Of a stretch of 47,350 bases of DNA, positions 31,918 through 40,731 are shown in pieces. The notes beneath the pieces were generated by a model. That model saw only the letters and a program-made list of their open reading frames with translations, had not been told where the DNA came from and made no database searches. This DNA is from a candidate division Zixibacteria bacterium HGW-Zixibacteria-1 (GTDB lineage Bacteria; Zixibacteria; MSB-5A5; GN15; PGXB01). Made by a program: the position numbers and the translations under genes. The stretch spans positions 1-47,350 of the forward strand of contig PGXB01000027.1 of the NCBI GenBank assembly GCA_002838945.1, in the 5' to 3' direction. The number at the start of each line of letters is the position of its first letter. The stretch's first letter is position 1.

Positions 31918-32463
31918 CTATTTTTTGAATTCATCTTTCAAAATAGCATACAGTTCCAGATCGAGATACTCATCCCACTTCTTGACCCATTGCGGCAGGC
32001 AGGCGATGTATTTCATCCCGATTTTCTGCATCACTTTTCCCGAAGCCGAATTACGAACAAAATGTGTTGCGAAAATCTGATTCAATTGCAGTTTGCTGAA
32101 ACCATATTCCAGAACTGCCCCGGCCGCCTCGGTGCAAATACCTTTATTCCAGTACGGCACGCCGATCCAATAACCCATCTCCGCGCGTTCACTGAGTTTA
32201 TTAATGTGTAAGCTGATGGCGCCGGCCAGGGCCAGGCCGTCTTTTTGCACTATGGCGAAAGTCACACCTTTGCCGGCCTCGAAATCCGGCTGGTGCGTAC
32301 TTATCCACTCCTCGGACATGCCTTCTTCATATGGGTGCGGTATCATCAAGGTGTTATATGCTATCTCATAAGCGCCGACAAGTTCCGTGACAGCCGGTGC
32401 ATCATCAAAAGAAAAAGGTCTCAATATCAACCTGTCGGTTGTCAGGGTCGGCTGATTTTTCAT
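31918..32463 (-). CDS. GNAT acetyltransferase, RimJ/RimL-like
   Basis: A 181-residue acetyltransferase that uses acetyl-CoA to modify an amine, commonly a ribosomal-protein N terminus or a small molecule. It opens with TLTTDRLILRPFSFDDA, typical of the RimJ/RimL branch. The acetyl-CoA loop region is YWNKGICTEAAGAVL, followed by NSASGKVMQKIGMKY. The ATG overlaps the PhzF stop codon by 4 bases. Confidence 0.92.
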   Translation of the reverse strand: MKNQPTLTTDRLILRPFSFDDAPAVTELVGAYEIAYNTLMIPHPYEEGMSEEWISTHQPDFEAGKGVTFAIVQKDGLALAGAISLHINKLSERAEMGYWIGVPYWNKGICTEAAGAVLEYGFSKLQLNQIFATHFVRNSASGKVMQKIGMKYIACLPQWVKKWDEYLDLELYAILKDEFKK

Positions 32464-33350
32464 AGATACAGCTCTCCCTTCGCCATCAACTGCACCCTGC
32501 CGCCGACATGCACGTCAATCAGCCTGCCATTGAGACCCGCTCTCAGCATGAGCAGCGACGGCCTTTTGATTTCATAACCCTGTTCCACCATTATATCAAT
32601 ATCGCTTTTTCCGAAATATTTATGTTTGACCAGATACCCCGCCAGACACCCATTGGCCGATCCGGTCGCAGGATCCTCGGTAATTCCCAGATAGTCGGCA
32701 AAGAACCGGGCATGCAAATCATTCTCTTCGTGAAAGGTCTCCGGGCAAAAAATTAAAACCGTTTTGGACCTTTTATCATGGACAAAATGAAGAAAATCCC
32801 CGACCGAAATCCTGGCTCTTCTGACTGCATCGATGGTTCTGAGCGGCACGATACTGGTATAAACACCGGTAGAGACTTCTTCTATCGGAAATCTATCGTC
32901 AATATCCTCAACATCGAGCCCGAGCAGCGGGGCAATTTCGTTCCGGTCCCAGACCTCTCCGAATTCCGGCGTATTCTGCTTCATCCAGAGAATGTCGGGT
33001 TTGTCATTGATATAGCTGAAGGTGACCGGAATCTGTCCGACCTTCAAATTCAAATTCACCTTTTCGACCTTTTTGCGGATAATCTCCTGCTGAATGATAT
33101 AAGCAGTACCCAGCGTGGGATGTCCGGCAAACGGCATCTCCGCGGCCGGAGTAAAAATCCGGACATCATAACCACCGTCGCGCTCCTGATCAGACAAAAT
33201 AAAAGTCGTTTCCGAATAATTCATCTCGCGTGCGATGCCTTGCATTTCGCCGTCGGCCAGAAATGATCCGTCTATGAAAACCGCCAGCTGATTGCCGGCA
33301 AATTTATCCTCGGCAAAAACATCAGCAATAAAAAAAGTACATCCGATCAT
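32460..33350 (-). CDS. PhzF-family isomerase/epimerase
   Basis: A 296-residue PhzF-like protein with the diaminopimelate-epimerase fold in two halves. FAGNQLAVF (18-26) and the catalytic glutamate in NYSETTF (Glu47) are present, as are AAEMPFAGHPTLGTAY and the second-half DPATGSANGCLAGYL. In Pseudomonas PhzF isomerises DHHA on the way to phenazines. No other phenazine gene is here, so this is a stand-alone relative with unknown substrate. It is 13 bases after the broken DUF1028 gene. Confidence 0.93.
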   Translation of the reverse strand: MIGCTFFIADVFAEDKFAGNQLAVFIDGSFLADGEMQGIAREMNYSETTFILSDQERDGGYDVRIFTPAAEMPFAGHPTLGTAYIIQQEIIRKKVEKVNLNLKVGQIPVTFSYINDKPDILWMKQNTPEFGEVWDRNEIAPLLGLDVEDIDDRFPIEEVSTGVYTSIVPLRTIDAVRRARISVGDFLHFVHDKRSKTVLIFCPETFHEENDLHARFFADYLGITEDPATGSANGCLAGYLVKHKYFGKSDIDIMVEQGYEIKRPSLLMLRAGLNGRLIDVHVGGRVQLMAKGELYL

Positions 33351-33363
33351 CAGATTGCTCCTG

Positions 33364-34395
33364 CTATTTTAGAAGTGCCTCGAAAACGGGGTTGCCCTTC
33401 AATCCCGCCAGATCATTATCTACGGCCGCCTGCTTTTTAAGTTTCGGATTAAGCGCCAGCGCCTTGGTGATCGCCTCGACGGCGCCATCTATTTTGCCGG
33501 CCGCCAGCCGGATGCAGGCCAGGTCGTAAAGAACCTCGGCATAATTCGGCGCCAGCCGGGCCGCCCGCTCCATCGGCTCCAGCGCCTCGGTATATTTCTC
33601 CTCGGTGAAAAGGGTCCAGGCATCATTCCAGGCATAATTCGTCTGCGCCAGGGTCAACAGCCGCCCCAGTTCCTTGAACGGCTCGGGATGATCATCAACA
33701 CGGATATCGATGGCATGGTCGGTATAACCGCCGTACCCGGCCTTTGCCCTAACCACCAGCATTGCCGCCGATTGCTTGCCGCGGGAATCGCCTCCCATCG
33801 ACTCGCCCGCTACCAGGGCATTGAAAAGACGATCGGCCAAAGTCCCTTCAGATGCAAGAAAGACCTTTTCCATCGCCATAACAACATCTTCACCGGCGAG
33901 AATATTTCCCTGAATCGCATAATTGGGGCCGGATCTTCCACCCGCCTAGGACAGACATGAATCACCGGTGTAGGTAATCGAACTGCCGTCGGCCGCGACA
34001 ATCCCAACCTGGCGGCGGGTCGGACTCTCATCTGTCTTCAAGAGCGAATCCAGAACGTTCTTGGGAGTTAAACCGCTCTCGAGCAAGTCAATCCCGCGCC
34101 AGCCAAATGTCGTATTGGCGTACGCCTGCGTCGCTACCGCCCCGACATCCGCCCTCGCCCACGGCACGACATTGCCGACCGCAAAAAATTTCGAGGCCAC
34201 TGCCACACCCAGTTCACCGGTGGCCGGATCACGCCCCACAATCGAAAAAGTAGAGATAAGCGGTTGGCGATCAGTTAAATCCACCTGAGCGGACAGGGTG
34301 TCGACAGGATCGGTGGATGATGCCGCTTCACTCGTTATCACCATCATTGCTGTCAGGCTAAGTGCAAGACAACAAATCAAATAAAATCTTTTCAT
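33364..34395 (-). pseudogene. DUF1028 (Ntn-hydrolase-like) exported protein with TPR tail, interrupted by an in-frame amber codon
   Basis: One reading frame runs from an ATG at 34395 (AAAGGAGAA upstream) to 33364, with a TAG at 33948-33946. The first part has a signal peptide and the DUF1028 core ([40 protein letters not shown]). Directly after the stop the same frame continues AGGRSGPNYAIQGNILAGED, the conserved next family motif, then a TPR-like tail to 343 codons. Intact members usually have Trp before AGG, so TGG to TAG is a likely single-base change. It may be a recent pseudogene, a sequencing error or, less likely, readthrough. A restart at 33879 would give a 171-residue product without the catalytic N terminus. 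Confidence 0.85.
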
Positions 34396-34886
34396 GATAC
34401 TTCTCCTTTGATTTCGATCATAGAATTATATGTCAGCTTGATAAAAGAATGTAACCTCGAAGTCAATCAGAATCTTGCTGCGAATACACTCCGGATTAAT
34501 AATATACTATTTATTATAGATTTCTATTTCCCTAATTATACCATAACTCTATGTATTTATGAAACTTACGGACAAATATTTTTGCAATATTTGTGAATAA
34601 TATAACATATTTCTTGCATCAATGCGCATAATTCATTATATATCGGCCGGAAACTATGGAAACGGTTGACAACAACTGCAGTATATACTGCTGTCCTTTT
34701 GTGATTTGGCGCTCCAGTGCCATGACGGTTGAAGCATGTCCGGCATTGGGGCTCTTTTCATTCAAATTCCGGAGTAAACAGCCTATCGATTAATGGTAAC
34801 GGTGAAATTTAACTGAGCTGAAAAAAATAGCGCTTACTCGCGAAGAATTTGAAAGAATGGAATCTTTAAACAAAGGGGCAGCATCC
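34396..34886. other. Intergenic region, AT-rich, with a 14-base palindrome
   Basis: This 490-base divergent spacer between the DUF1028 gene and the Fn3-dockerin gene holds no credible gene. It is AT-rich. The perfect palindrome GCAGTATATACTGC at 34678-34691 lies about 200 bases before the dockerin start and could be an operator for a dimeric regulator. No clear promoter was found. Confidence 0.5.
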
Positions 34887-35501
34887 ATGACCCGCAGGTC
34901 TATTACACACCTCTATTTTACCCGCCATTTTATTATCCTCATTTTTCCCGCAATTCTCTGTTTACTGCTTGCTAAACCATCTTTTGCCTTAACCACCGTT
35001 AGCATGGAAGGCACCTCGGTCACACTTCACTGGACCGCACCCGGTGATGATGGTTCTATCGGCCGGGCCAGTTCATATCAAATTCGATGTTCCTTTAAAA
35101 ATTGTGGAGTCGATACACTCGCCTGGTGGGGCCAGGCCACCCTTTGCCCGGGGGTCCCTTATCCCCGTCCGGCCGGATATCTGGACAGCTTTACCATTCA
35201 GGGCCTTGAACCCGATTCCGTCTATTATTTCGCCATCAGGGCGGTCGATGATGCCGGCAACTGGTCGGAAGTGTCAAACATTTATACCAACGCATATTTC
35301 TTATGCGCCGATATCAACAACGATGACAATATTAATCTGATGGATGTTATTTTTCTGATGATTTATTTGTACCGCCATGGCCCGGCGCCTGGCCAACTCG
35401 CAAATTGTGATGTCAATTCCGACGGCATTGTCAATCTCATGGACGGCACATATTTGGTCAGCTATCTTTATAAGGGCGGCCCGTTCCCGACCTGCAAATG
35501 A
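34887..35501 (+). CDS. Secreted fibronectin III-dockerin protein
   Basis: A 204-residue exported protein. The ATG at 34887 is preferred because a signal peptide follows directly (IILIFPAILCLLLAKPSFA) and AAAGGGG lies before it. After cleavage a Fn3 domain follows (about 35-130, VSMEGTSVTLHWTAPGDDGS ... YYFAIRAVDDAGNWSEVS), then a dockerin pair with DINNDDNINLMDVIFLMIYL and DVNSDGIVNLMDGTYLVSYL. Both Ca-binding loops look intact. It probably attaches outside the cell through a cohesin or related partner. Confidence 0.88.
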   Translation: MTRRSITHLYFTRHFIILIFPAILCLLLAKPSFALTTVSMEGTSVTLHWTAPGDDGSIGRASSYQIRCSFKNCGVDTLAWWGQATLCPGVPYPRPAGYLDSFTIQGLEPDSVYYFAIRAVDDAGNWSEVSNIYTNAYFLCADINNDDNINLMDVIFLMIYLYRHGPAPGQLANCDVNSDGIVNLMDGTYLVSYLYKGGPFPTCK

Positions 35502-35535
35502 CAGCGAATGATTTCAATGACCAGGTTCCTTAATA

Positions 35536-35570
35536 AAACCGGCCGATCGGGAGTTATCTCCGATCGGCCG
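35536..35570 (-). terminator. Terminator of the aldo/keto reductase gene
   Basis: An 11-base stem (CGGCCGATCGG / CCGATCGGCCG) encloses a 9-base loop. On the minus strand TTTTATTAAGG follows. It also lies 40 bases past the dockerin stop and may serve both convergent genes. Confidence 0.85.
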
Positions 35571-35596
35571 CACTTCTATGAAGTTTAATTTCCGGT

Positions 35597-36829
35597 CTAG
35601 GAATAGATCAGCTTCAGTTCCTCGATACGCCGCCCGATATCGACCGTGTTGACACAACCGGCCATACATGTATCGCAATTGCGGCATGCATCCAGGCCGG
35701 ATCTCCTCGGTATATCGTCCAGGGTAATGCGGGCCTGATGAAAATTGCCGTACTGCGCGGCATACATATGCGTCCGCATCAGATTGGGAACATCGGCGCC
35801 GTTGGGACAACTGGCCAGACAGCCGCGGCATTGCCTGCAGAAACCAAAACCAAGCTTGATTTGATTATCCTCCAGGAATTTCTTTTCCTCGGGAGCATAA
35901 TCAAGATCGAAGGCCACCGAGAAGTCTTCATTCATATGCTCAAAGTTGGTATATCCGGGAATACTTGTAGTAATACTTTCATTTCTCAACACCCATTTCA
36001 GTGCCGCTCTGGCAATGGTCGAACTGCTGTAATTACGGCGCGATTCCGGATTGGGCCAGCGACCGCCCCCGGCCAGCGCTTTCATGGCGACAATCCCGAC
36101 TCCCTTGTCCGCCCCATTTTTTATGGCCATCAGCAAATCGACGTCATCGGCCATTGTAAAGTTGACGGCCGTCAGGACAACATCCCAGCTTCCCTGCCGT
36201 GTCACTTCATTGATAATGCCGGTCATATTCGAATGCGTCGAAACACCAACAAAACGCACTTTTCCCTGATCCTTCAGCAGCTTCATCCCCTCAACTATGC
36301 CGGGATTGCTAACATCCGCGGTATCGGAGACATCATGCAAATACAAAATATCGACATAATCCATTTTAAGCCGCTGAAGACTGGCTTCACAATTGGCAAT
36401 CAGTTTCTTCTTTGATTCTTCCGGATCGAGCCCATTGCGCTGCCCCGGCGTATGTATTTTGGTGCCGATAATTACCTTATCGCGAACCTTCAGCTTACTG
36501 ATGACATTTCCCACCATCTGCTCGTTGCTTCCATACTGGTAATATGCGGCAGTGTCGAAATGCCTGACGCCCATCTCATATGACGCCTGGACGACTTCGG
36601 GATTATTGGCATTCATCATGCCCATGCTGATAATCGGCATCTTCAGCCCGGTGCGGCCCAGGGTCCGCTGAATGACTTCCTTTTTCGCCGCCGTTTCTTT
36701 TTTCTCAGTTACTTGCCCCAGCACGGCGGACGGCACCAGCCCTGCAATTCCGGCCGAGACGATACCGGCCGACGCGGCGGTCAAAAATTTCCGCCGATTG
36801 ATTTCCGATGATGCTTTCGACATCGTCAT
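35597..36829 (-). CDS. Tat-exported aldo/keto reductase with C-terminal ferredoxin domain
   Basis: A 410-residue protein. The N terminus has a twin-arginine signal (NRRKFLTAASAGIVSAGIAG), so it is exported folded, with its cofactors. The aldo/keto reductase barrel follows: FDTAAYYQYGS with the catalytic Tyr, VIIGTKIHTPGQR with the Lys, and DILYLHDVSD with the His. The end carries CRQCRGCLASCPNG and CRNCDTCMAGCVNT, ligands for two [4Fe-4S] clusters. Such fusions are common in FCB and Planctomycetes genomes, with unknown substrates. Because the Tat route exports it, it would need an electron donor outside the cytoplasm. Confidence 0.93.
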   Translation of the reverse strand: MTMSKASSEINRRKFLTAASAGIVSAGIAGLVPSAVLGQVTEKKETAAKKEVIQRTLGRTGLKMPIISMGMMNANNPEVVQASYEMGVRHFDTAAYYQYGSNEQMVGNVISKLKVRDKVIIGTKIHTPGQRNGLDPEESKKKLIANCEASLQRLKMDYVDILYLHDVSDTADVSNPGIVEGMKLLKDQGKVRFVGVSTHSNMTGIINEVTRQGSWDVVLTAVNFTMADDVDLLMAIKNGADKGVGIVAMKALAGGGRWPNPESRRNYSSSTIARAALKWVLRNESITTSIPGYTNFEHMNEDFSVAFDLDYAPEEKKFLEDNQIKLGFGFCRQCRGCLASCPNGADVPNLMRTHMYAAQYGNFHQARITLDDIPRRSGLDACRNCDTCMAGCVNTVDIGRRIEELKLIYS

Positions 36830-36845
36830 AATACCCCCATATATA

Positions 36846-38435
36846 TTAGTTTGACTCTCCTTGTTCCTGATTCAAACCCAGCCGATCCCTGGCATTATTC
36901 AGAATAATTTCTTTCATTCCGGGATCGATGGCTGTATCACCGGGCAGCACTTTCATGACTTGCTCATAACATTTAAGCGCCCCATCATTGTCGCCCGATG
37001 CCGTAAGCGCATCGGCATAACTATCCCAGCAATTGGCCGAATTAGGATAGGCAATGGTATTCAATCGAAATATCTGAACCGCATCATCGAGCCGATTGGA
37101 CTGGAGCATTTCATAACCAAGCGCATTCATCATCACTTCGCGAAAGATCCGGTAGTCCGGATCCTGCAGCCTGAATTTCTCGAAAAGCTCTACTCCGCGC
37201 GCACTTCCTTCATTTCTGATGATATTGACAAATTCAGCCTCGAGGGGCGGAAGGTCCAATCCGGCCATAAACGTGAAATCGGCCGATTCCGAATCCGAAA
37301 GTCCGTCTTTGAATGTCCGGAGCTTGTCTGCATTCTTTCCGATAACGGCCTCGAAAAATTCCAGTATTGTCCGGCAAGCGGACCCGTAGCGCGTGCAGAT
37401 TTGCGCCGATCTTGGAGTAGTTTCCATAAAAGCCTGCGAGGCAAAAAGAACGGCATGACTGAAATCGTTTCCAGTCATGCCATCACAGGCAAGAATATAT
37501 CGGTCGGAATATTTAAGCGAATCAAGAACCGACAGATCATGACCGGCCTGGTCCTTACCGAAAACAAGCATCATGGGAACACTCATATCATTATAGATAA
37601 AATTCGGATTCGACCCCGAGTATTTCATAAAATCATCCGATATAAACGAACCCTCGATTACCGCGACCGCGTCGCCCTCCTTATTGCGCATCTGCATTAT
37701 CAACGCGGTCAATCCCCCGAATCCAATACCCAATAGCCCCAGTTTGTCCCTATCCACAAACCCCATATCCCTGACAATTGAATACACAAATTCCTTGTCG
37801 CGTGTCATGGCTTCAATATCGGCCTCGGTGGGCTGAGGGTGAAATACCCTGACTCCCATTGAATGTGTCGTGGCAACGACATATCCATGACTCGCCAGCA
37901 ACTCACATAGCACCAGATTTTCCGAAAAGCCGGCCATACTGTTGGCATGATATATGATCAGAGGAAATTTTCCCTGCGCATAGGGCGCATCCTTTACCGC
38001 CTTCATTTTCAGGTTCATGAAATCCTGCACCATGGCGCGATTATTATTCGTGAGCTGTGCCAGATAATTCAATTCCCTGGCCTGCATACCGGCAACAAGG
38101 ATGTTGAACCTGCCGACATTGGGATATGGATATACGTACTCGCCATAAACCATCGATCCCGCTTCACTCGAGCCCGCCGCAGGATACCAGATACAAACCT
38201 GTATTGGTCGAGCCCGTTCCTCCGACAGCAGTTGCCCGTCATAATCATACTTCGGCATAAAACTTCTGGTATAGTCATATTTCTCAATCGTCATAAAGCC
38301 GATCTCATGCGGGCCGAAAACAAGACCCGAATCACCATCCAATGCCTGCGCCCTTACCACGGCAAAATTGAATAACAGACCGCAGGCAGCAGCGAAAAAG
38401 GCTATCCTGAGTGTCACATGTTTGCGAGCGAACAT
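36846..38435 (-). CDS. Exported alpha/beta hydrolase-like protein lacking the Ser nucleophile, with TPR tail
   Basis: A 529-residue exported protein. A signal peptide (about 1-31) is followed by a PAF-acetylhydrolase/dienelactone-hydrolase-like domain (about 40-400) with FPLIIYHANSMAGF near the oxyanion position and HGYVVATTHSMG. The nucleophile elbow, normally GHSFGG, reads GIGFGG with Gly238, so the serine is missing; the codon is GGA, more than one change from Ser codons of the AGC type. A TPR-like tail (about 430-525) follows. It may be a non-catalytic binding protein. It is 16 bases upstream of the reductase gene and may be co-transcribed with it. Confidence 0.82.
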   Translation of the reverse strand: MFARKHVTLRIAFFAAACGLLFNFAVVRAQALDGDSGLVFGPHEIGFMTIEKYDYTRSFMPKYDYDGQLLSEERARPIQVCIWYPAAGSSEAGSMVYGEYVYPYPNVGRFNILVAGMQARELNYLAQLTNNNRAMVQDFMNLKMKAVKDAPYAQGKFPLIIYHANSMAGFSENLVLCELLASHGYVVATTHSMGVRVFHPQPTEADIEAMTRDKEFVYSIVRDMGFVDRDKLGLLGIGFGGLTALIMQMRNKEGDAVAVIEGSFISDDFMKYSGSNPNFIYNDMSVPMMLVFGKDQAGHDLSVLDSLKYSDRYILACDGMTGNDFSHAVLFASQAFMETTPRSAQICTRYGSACRTILEFFEAVIGKNADKLRTFKDGLSDSESADFTFMAGLDLPPLEAEFVNIIRNEGSARGVELFEKFRLQDPDYRIFREVMMNALGYEMLQSNRLDDAVQIFRLNTIAYPNSANCWDSYADALTASGDNDGALKCYEQVMKVLPGDTAIDPGMKEIILNNARDRLGLNQEQGESN

Positions 38436-38581
38436 ATTTCCCCCGATAAATTATACTCATCAAAATTATATTTCAGAAACGCCGCCAGGCGATTTTTATT
38501 CATATTTATTTTTGAAGTATTGAAGAGAAAAGATATTTTTATAAAAAGCCGCAATTTGAAGCTGACTCCGATTTAATAGTA

Positions 38582-39241
38582 TCAACTTAACTCATAAAAT
38601 ATATACCAAAAACAATCGCCATAAAAGATATTTTCTGCACTTAATGAAGAATTGTATCTGGAAAATATTTCCAGAAGTTGTTCAGGATTATAATAATTCT
38701 TCAGTACCAGATGCTCGCTTCCATTCTGCAGCTTCCGCAGTTTAAATGTGTCCGGGCTGCCTTCCGGCCGGTGAAGGTCGCCGCCCAAACCCGGAATTAA
38801 TACATTATCAGCCATAAAAACACGGGCGCCCGGTCCAAGGACTCGATGAAATGACTCCATAAAACTTTCAATCGCCTTTTTCGGTATATGCGAGAACCAG
38901 AAATTGGCCAGTCCCCCATTAAAATACCCGGGCTTGAACTTCAAACTATAGGCATCTTCCAGCATAAAATCAATCGGGCAACCGTACTTTCCGGCCTTTG
39001 CTCGGGCCAGCATCTCCGGTGAATTATCGACGGCACAAATATACTTGGCCGTTTCCGATAAGGACTTCGTCCAGTATCCGGTTCCGCAGGCGACCTCAAG
39101 CACCCTCCGACCGTCAAAATACCTTTTGACAGCCTCGGCGATTTTTTTCTGCTCCGCCTGACGAACCGGATCATCGCGGTTATATATTTCCTCATATTCT
39201 CCGGCTCTGAGATTGTAGTAATCTTCCATAAATTCACTCAT
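38582..39241 (-). CDS. Class I SAM-dependent methyltransferase
   Basis: A 219-residue cytoplasmic methyltransferase. Motif I is RRVLEVACGTGYWTKSL, the acidic loop is AVDNSPEMLARAK and motif IV region is GGLANFWFSHIPKKAI. It belongs to the general methyltransferase-11/25 group; the substrate is unknown. It starts 17 bases after the GNAT gene (AGGA 5 bases upstream), so the two form an operon. Confidence 0.9.
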   Translation of the reverse strand: MSEFMEDYYNLRAGEYEEIYNRDDPVRQAEQKKIAEAVKRYFDGRRVLEVACGTGYWTKSLSETAKYICAVDNSPEMLARAKAGKYGCPIDFMLEDAYSLKFKPGYFNGGLANFWFSHIPKKAIESFMESFHRVLGPGARVFMADNVLIPGLGGDLHRPEGSPDTFKLRKLQNGSEHLVLKNYYNPEQLLEIFSRYNSSLSAENIFYGDCFWYIFYELS

Positions 39242-39258
39242 TCAATCCTGTAATTCAA

Positions 39259-39723
39259 TCAAAGCTCCAGTTCCATAAACCGCGCTCCCGGAACCGGGTT
39301 ATGATAATATGGCTCAATATCGTAAAAACCGATTATTTCATAAAGGGCAATCGCCGAGGCCAGCTGCGGCACTGTGTCCAGACGCATTTTTTTATATCCT
39401 ATCTCACGTGCCCGGGCAAGAAGCTCCTCTGCCAGTCTGCGTCCGGCCCCGTGTCCCCTGAATTCCGGGCGGACGAACAGCCGCTTCATTTCGCACGTAT
39501 CATTGTCCATTTTGCGAAGGGCAATGCATCCGGCAATTCTGTCGCCATCCCTGGCCAGAAGCAGACAGCCGCCGGGAGGCGCATACTTCCCGGGAAAACT
39601 TTCCATCTCTTCCGCAAAATCCTGGAAATTAAGATCAAACCCTAAAAACTCCGCATATTCGGCTATTAGCAATTTGGCGGTCTCAAGCGACTCTTTATCG
39701 TAGGATTCAACTATCGTTAACAT
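39259..39723 (-). CDS. GNAT-family N-acetyltransferase
   Basis: A 154-residue acetyltransferase. The acetyl-CoA-binding motif A is MKRLFVRPEFRGHGAGRRLA, followed by ARAREIGYKKMRLDT. The N-terminal half has LIAEYAEFLGFDLNFQDF, seen in small-molecule GNATs close to amino-acid acetyltransferases. The substrate is not predictable. First gene of a two-gene operon with the following methyltransferase. Confidence 0.92.
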   Translation of the reverse strand: MLTIVESYDKESLETAKLLIAEYAEFLGFDLNFQDFAEEMESFPGKYAPPGGCLLLARDGDRIAGCIALRKMDNDTCEMKRLFVRPEFRGHGAGRRLAEELLARAREIGYKKMRLDTVPQLASAIALYEIIGFYDIEPYYHNPVPGARFMELEL

Positions 39724-39774
39724 TACGTTATTCGCCCTGATGCACCATACGGATTTGTTTTCGGGATAACCTGG

Positions 39775-40665
39775 CTACTTGTGATAATTGAATATGGGAA
39801 GGACCTTAAAAGGCGCCGGATTGTTTCTGGCAATATTAACTATCCCGATCTGCAGTCCCCTGAGATTTTTCGCGAAATTTAAAAGACCGATTGATATTCC
39901 AATCATATCCCTCGTGGCATGGCAGTACGACGCAATCTTGACTCCTTTCAGCTCCCGGCCCTTGATTTCAAGACCGGCAATCTGCAGGCCGCTGATATAG
40001 TCGCCGCCGATACCGATTCCTCCGATCGTCAGACCGCTGATTTCATCCCCGCCAACGCCAATACCGCCGATGGCAATTCCTTTGATCTCATCCGCGCCGA
40101 CGCCCACTCCGCCGATGGCAAGGCCATGGATAATATCGGCTCCAGTGCCGATGCCTCCGATTACGATGCCCTTAATTTGACTCGCGCCGACACCGATCCC
40201 CCCGATGCCGATACCCTGCAAATCATCGCAACCCAATCCAATCAGCCCGGCTGCGAATCCGTGAATACTGTTCCCGCCAAGACCTATCCCGCCGATGGCC
40301 ACACCATTAACGGTATCAACCGCCAATCCTATTCCGGCCAGGGCCAGTCCATCGACCCGATCCGCAACCCCGGCAATTCCCCCTATTGCCACACCGGTCA
40401 GTCTGCTCATCGACGGCGCTACCACTGCCAGCGCCAAACCATTCATGACAAAATTCGGATTTTCATCCGGGTTCCAGAACGTAATATTCAGTCCGTTCAC
40501 ATTTCTGACATGTCTGTCAACCAGATTGAACCGTATGCCGTTCAGATAACTTGAGTTGCCGAAACTGAGACCATAATCATTGACCGTCAAACCATATGAC
40601 CCGGCCTGAATTGCTCCCGAACAAATCGAAATAAAAAATACGGCTAATATGAGCTCTTTTTTCAC
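39775..40665 (-). CDS. Exported 15-residue-repeat (solenoid-like) protein
   Basis: A 296-residue exported protein. The GTG at 40665, with AAGGTGG just upstream, is preferred over a TTG at 40680 because a signal peptide follows (KKELILAVFFISICSGAIQAG). After a unique region (about 25-90), eleven or so 15-residue repeats run to about residue 265, of the form G-[LIV]-x-I-G-G-I-G-[VIL]-G-x-x-x-I-x. Their regular Gly and branched-chain positions predict a beta-solenoid, like LA_2272-type surface repeats. The repeats' DNA is divergent (45-base units), so the repeats are old. The gene is monocistronic; function is likely surface attachment or structure. Confidence 0.85.
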   Translation of the reverse strand: MKKELILAVFFISICSGAIQAGSYGLTVNDYGLSFGNSSYLNGIRFNLVDRHVRNVNGLNITFWNPDENPNFVMNGLALAVVAPSMSRLTGVAIGGIAGVADRVDGLALAGIGLAVDTVNGVAIGGIGLGGNSIHGFAAGLIGLGCDDLQGIGIGGIGVGASQIKGIVIGGIGTGADIIHGLAIGGVGVGADEIKGIAIGGIGVGGDEISGLTIGGIGIGGDYISGLQIAGLEIKGRELKGVKIASYCHATRDMIGISIGLLNFAKNLRGLQIGIVNIARNNPAPFKVLPIFNYHK

Positions 40666-40731
40666 GGTTCCACCTTCCAAAATTCATTACTCACGTACAT
40701 ACGCTACTTGAACCGAGTAGTTTCAATCTGT

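Noticed and set aside
32460-33350. Phenazine biosynthesis from the PhzF gene
   Set aside because: No other phenazine genes are present and stand-alone PhzF relatives are common in non-producers.
39919-40554. Regular 45-base periodicity, considered as a CRISPR or DNA satellite
   Set aside because: The periodicity follows protein repeats in the solenoid gene; units are divergent at DNA level and lack spacers.
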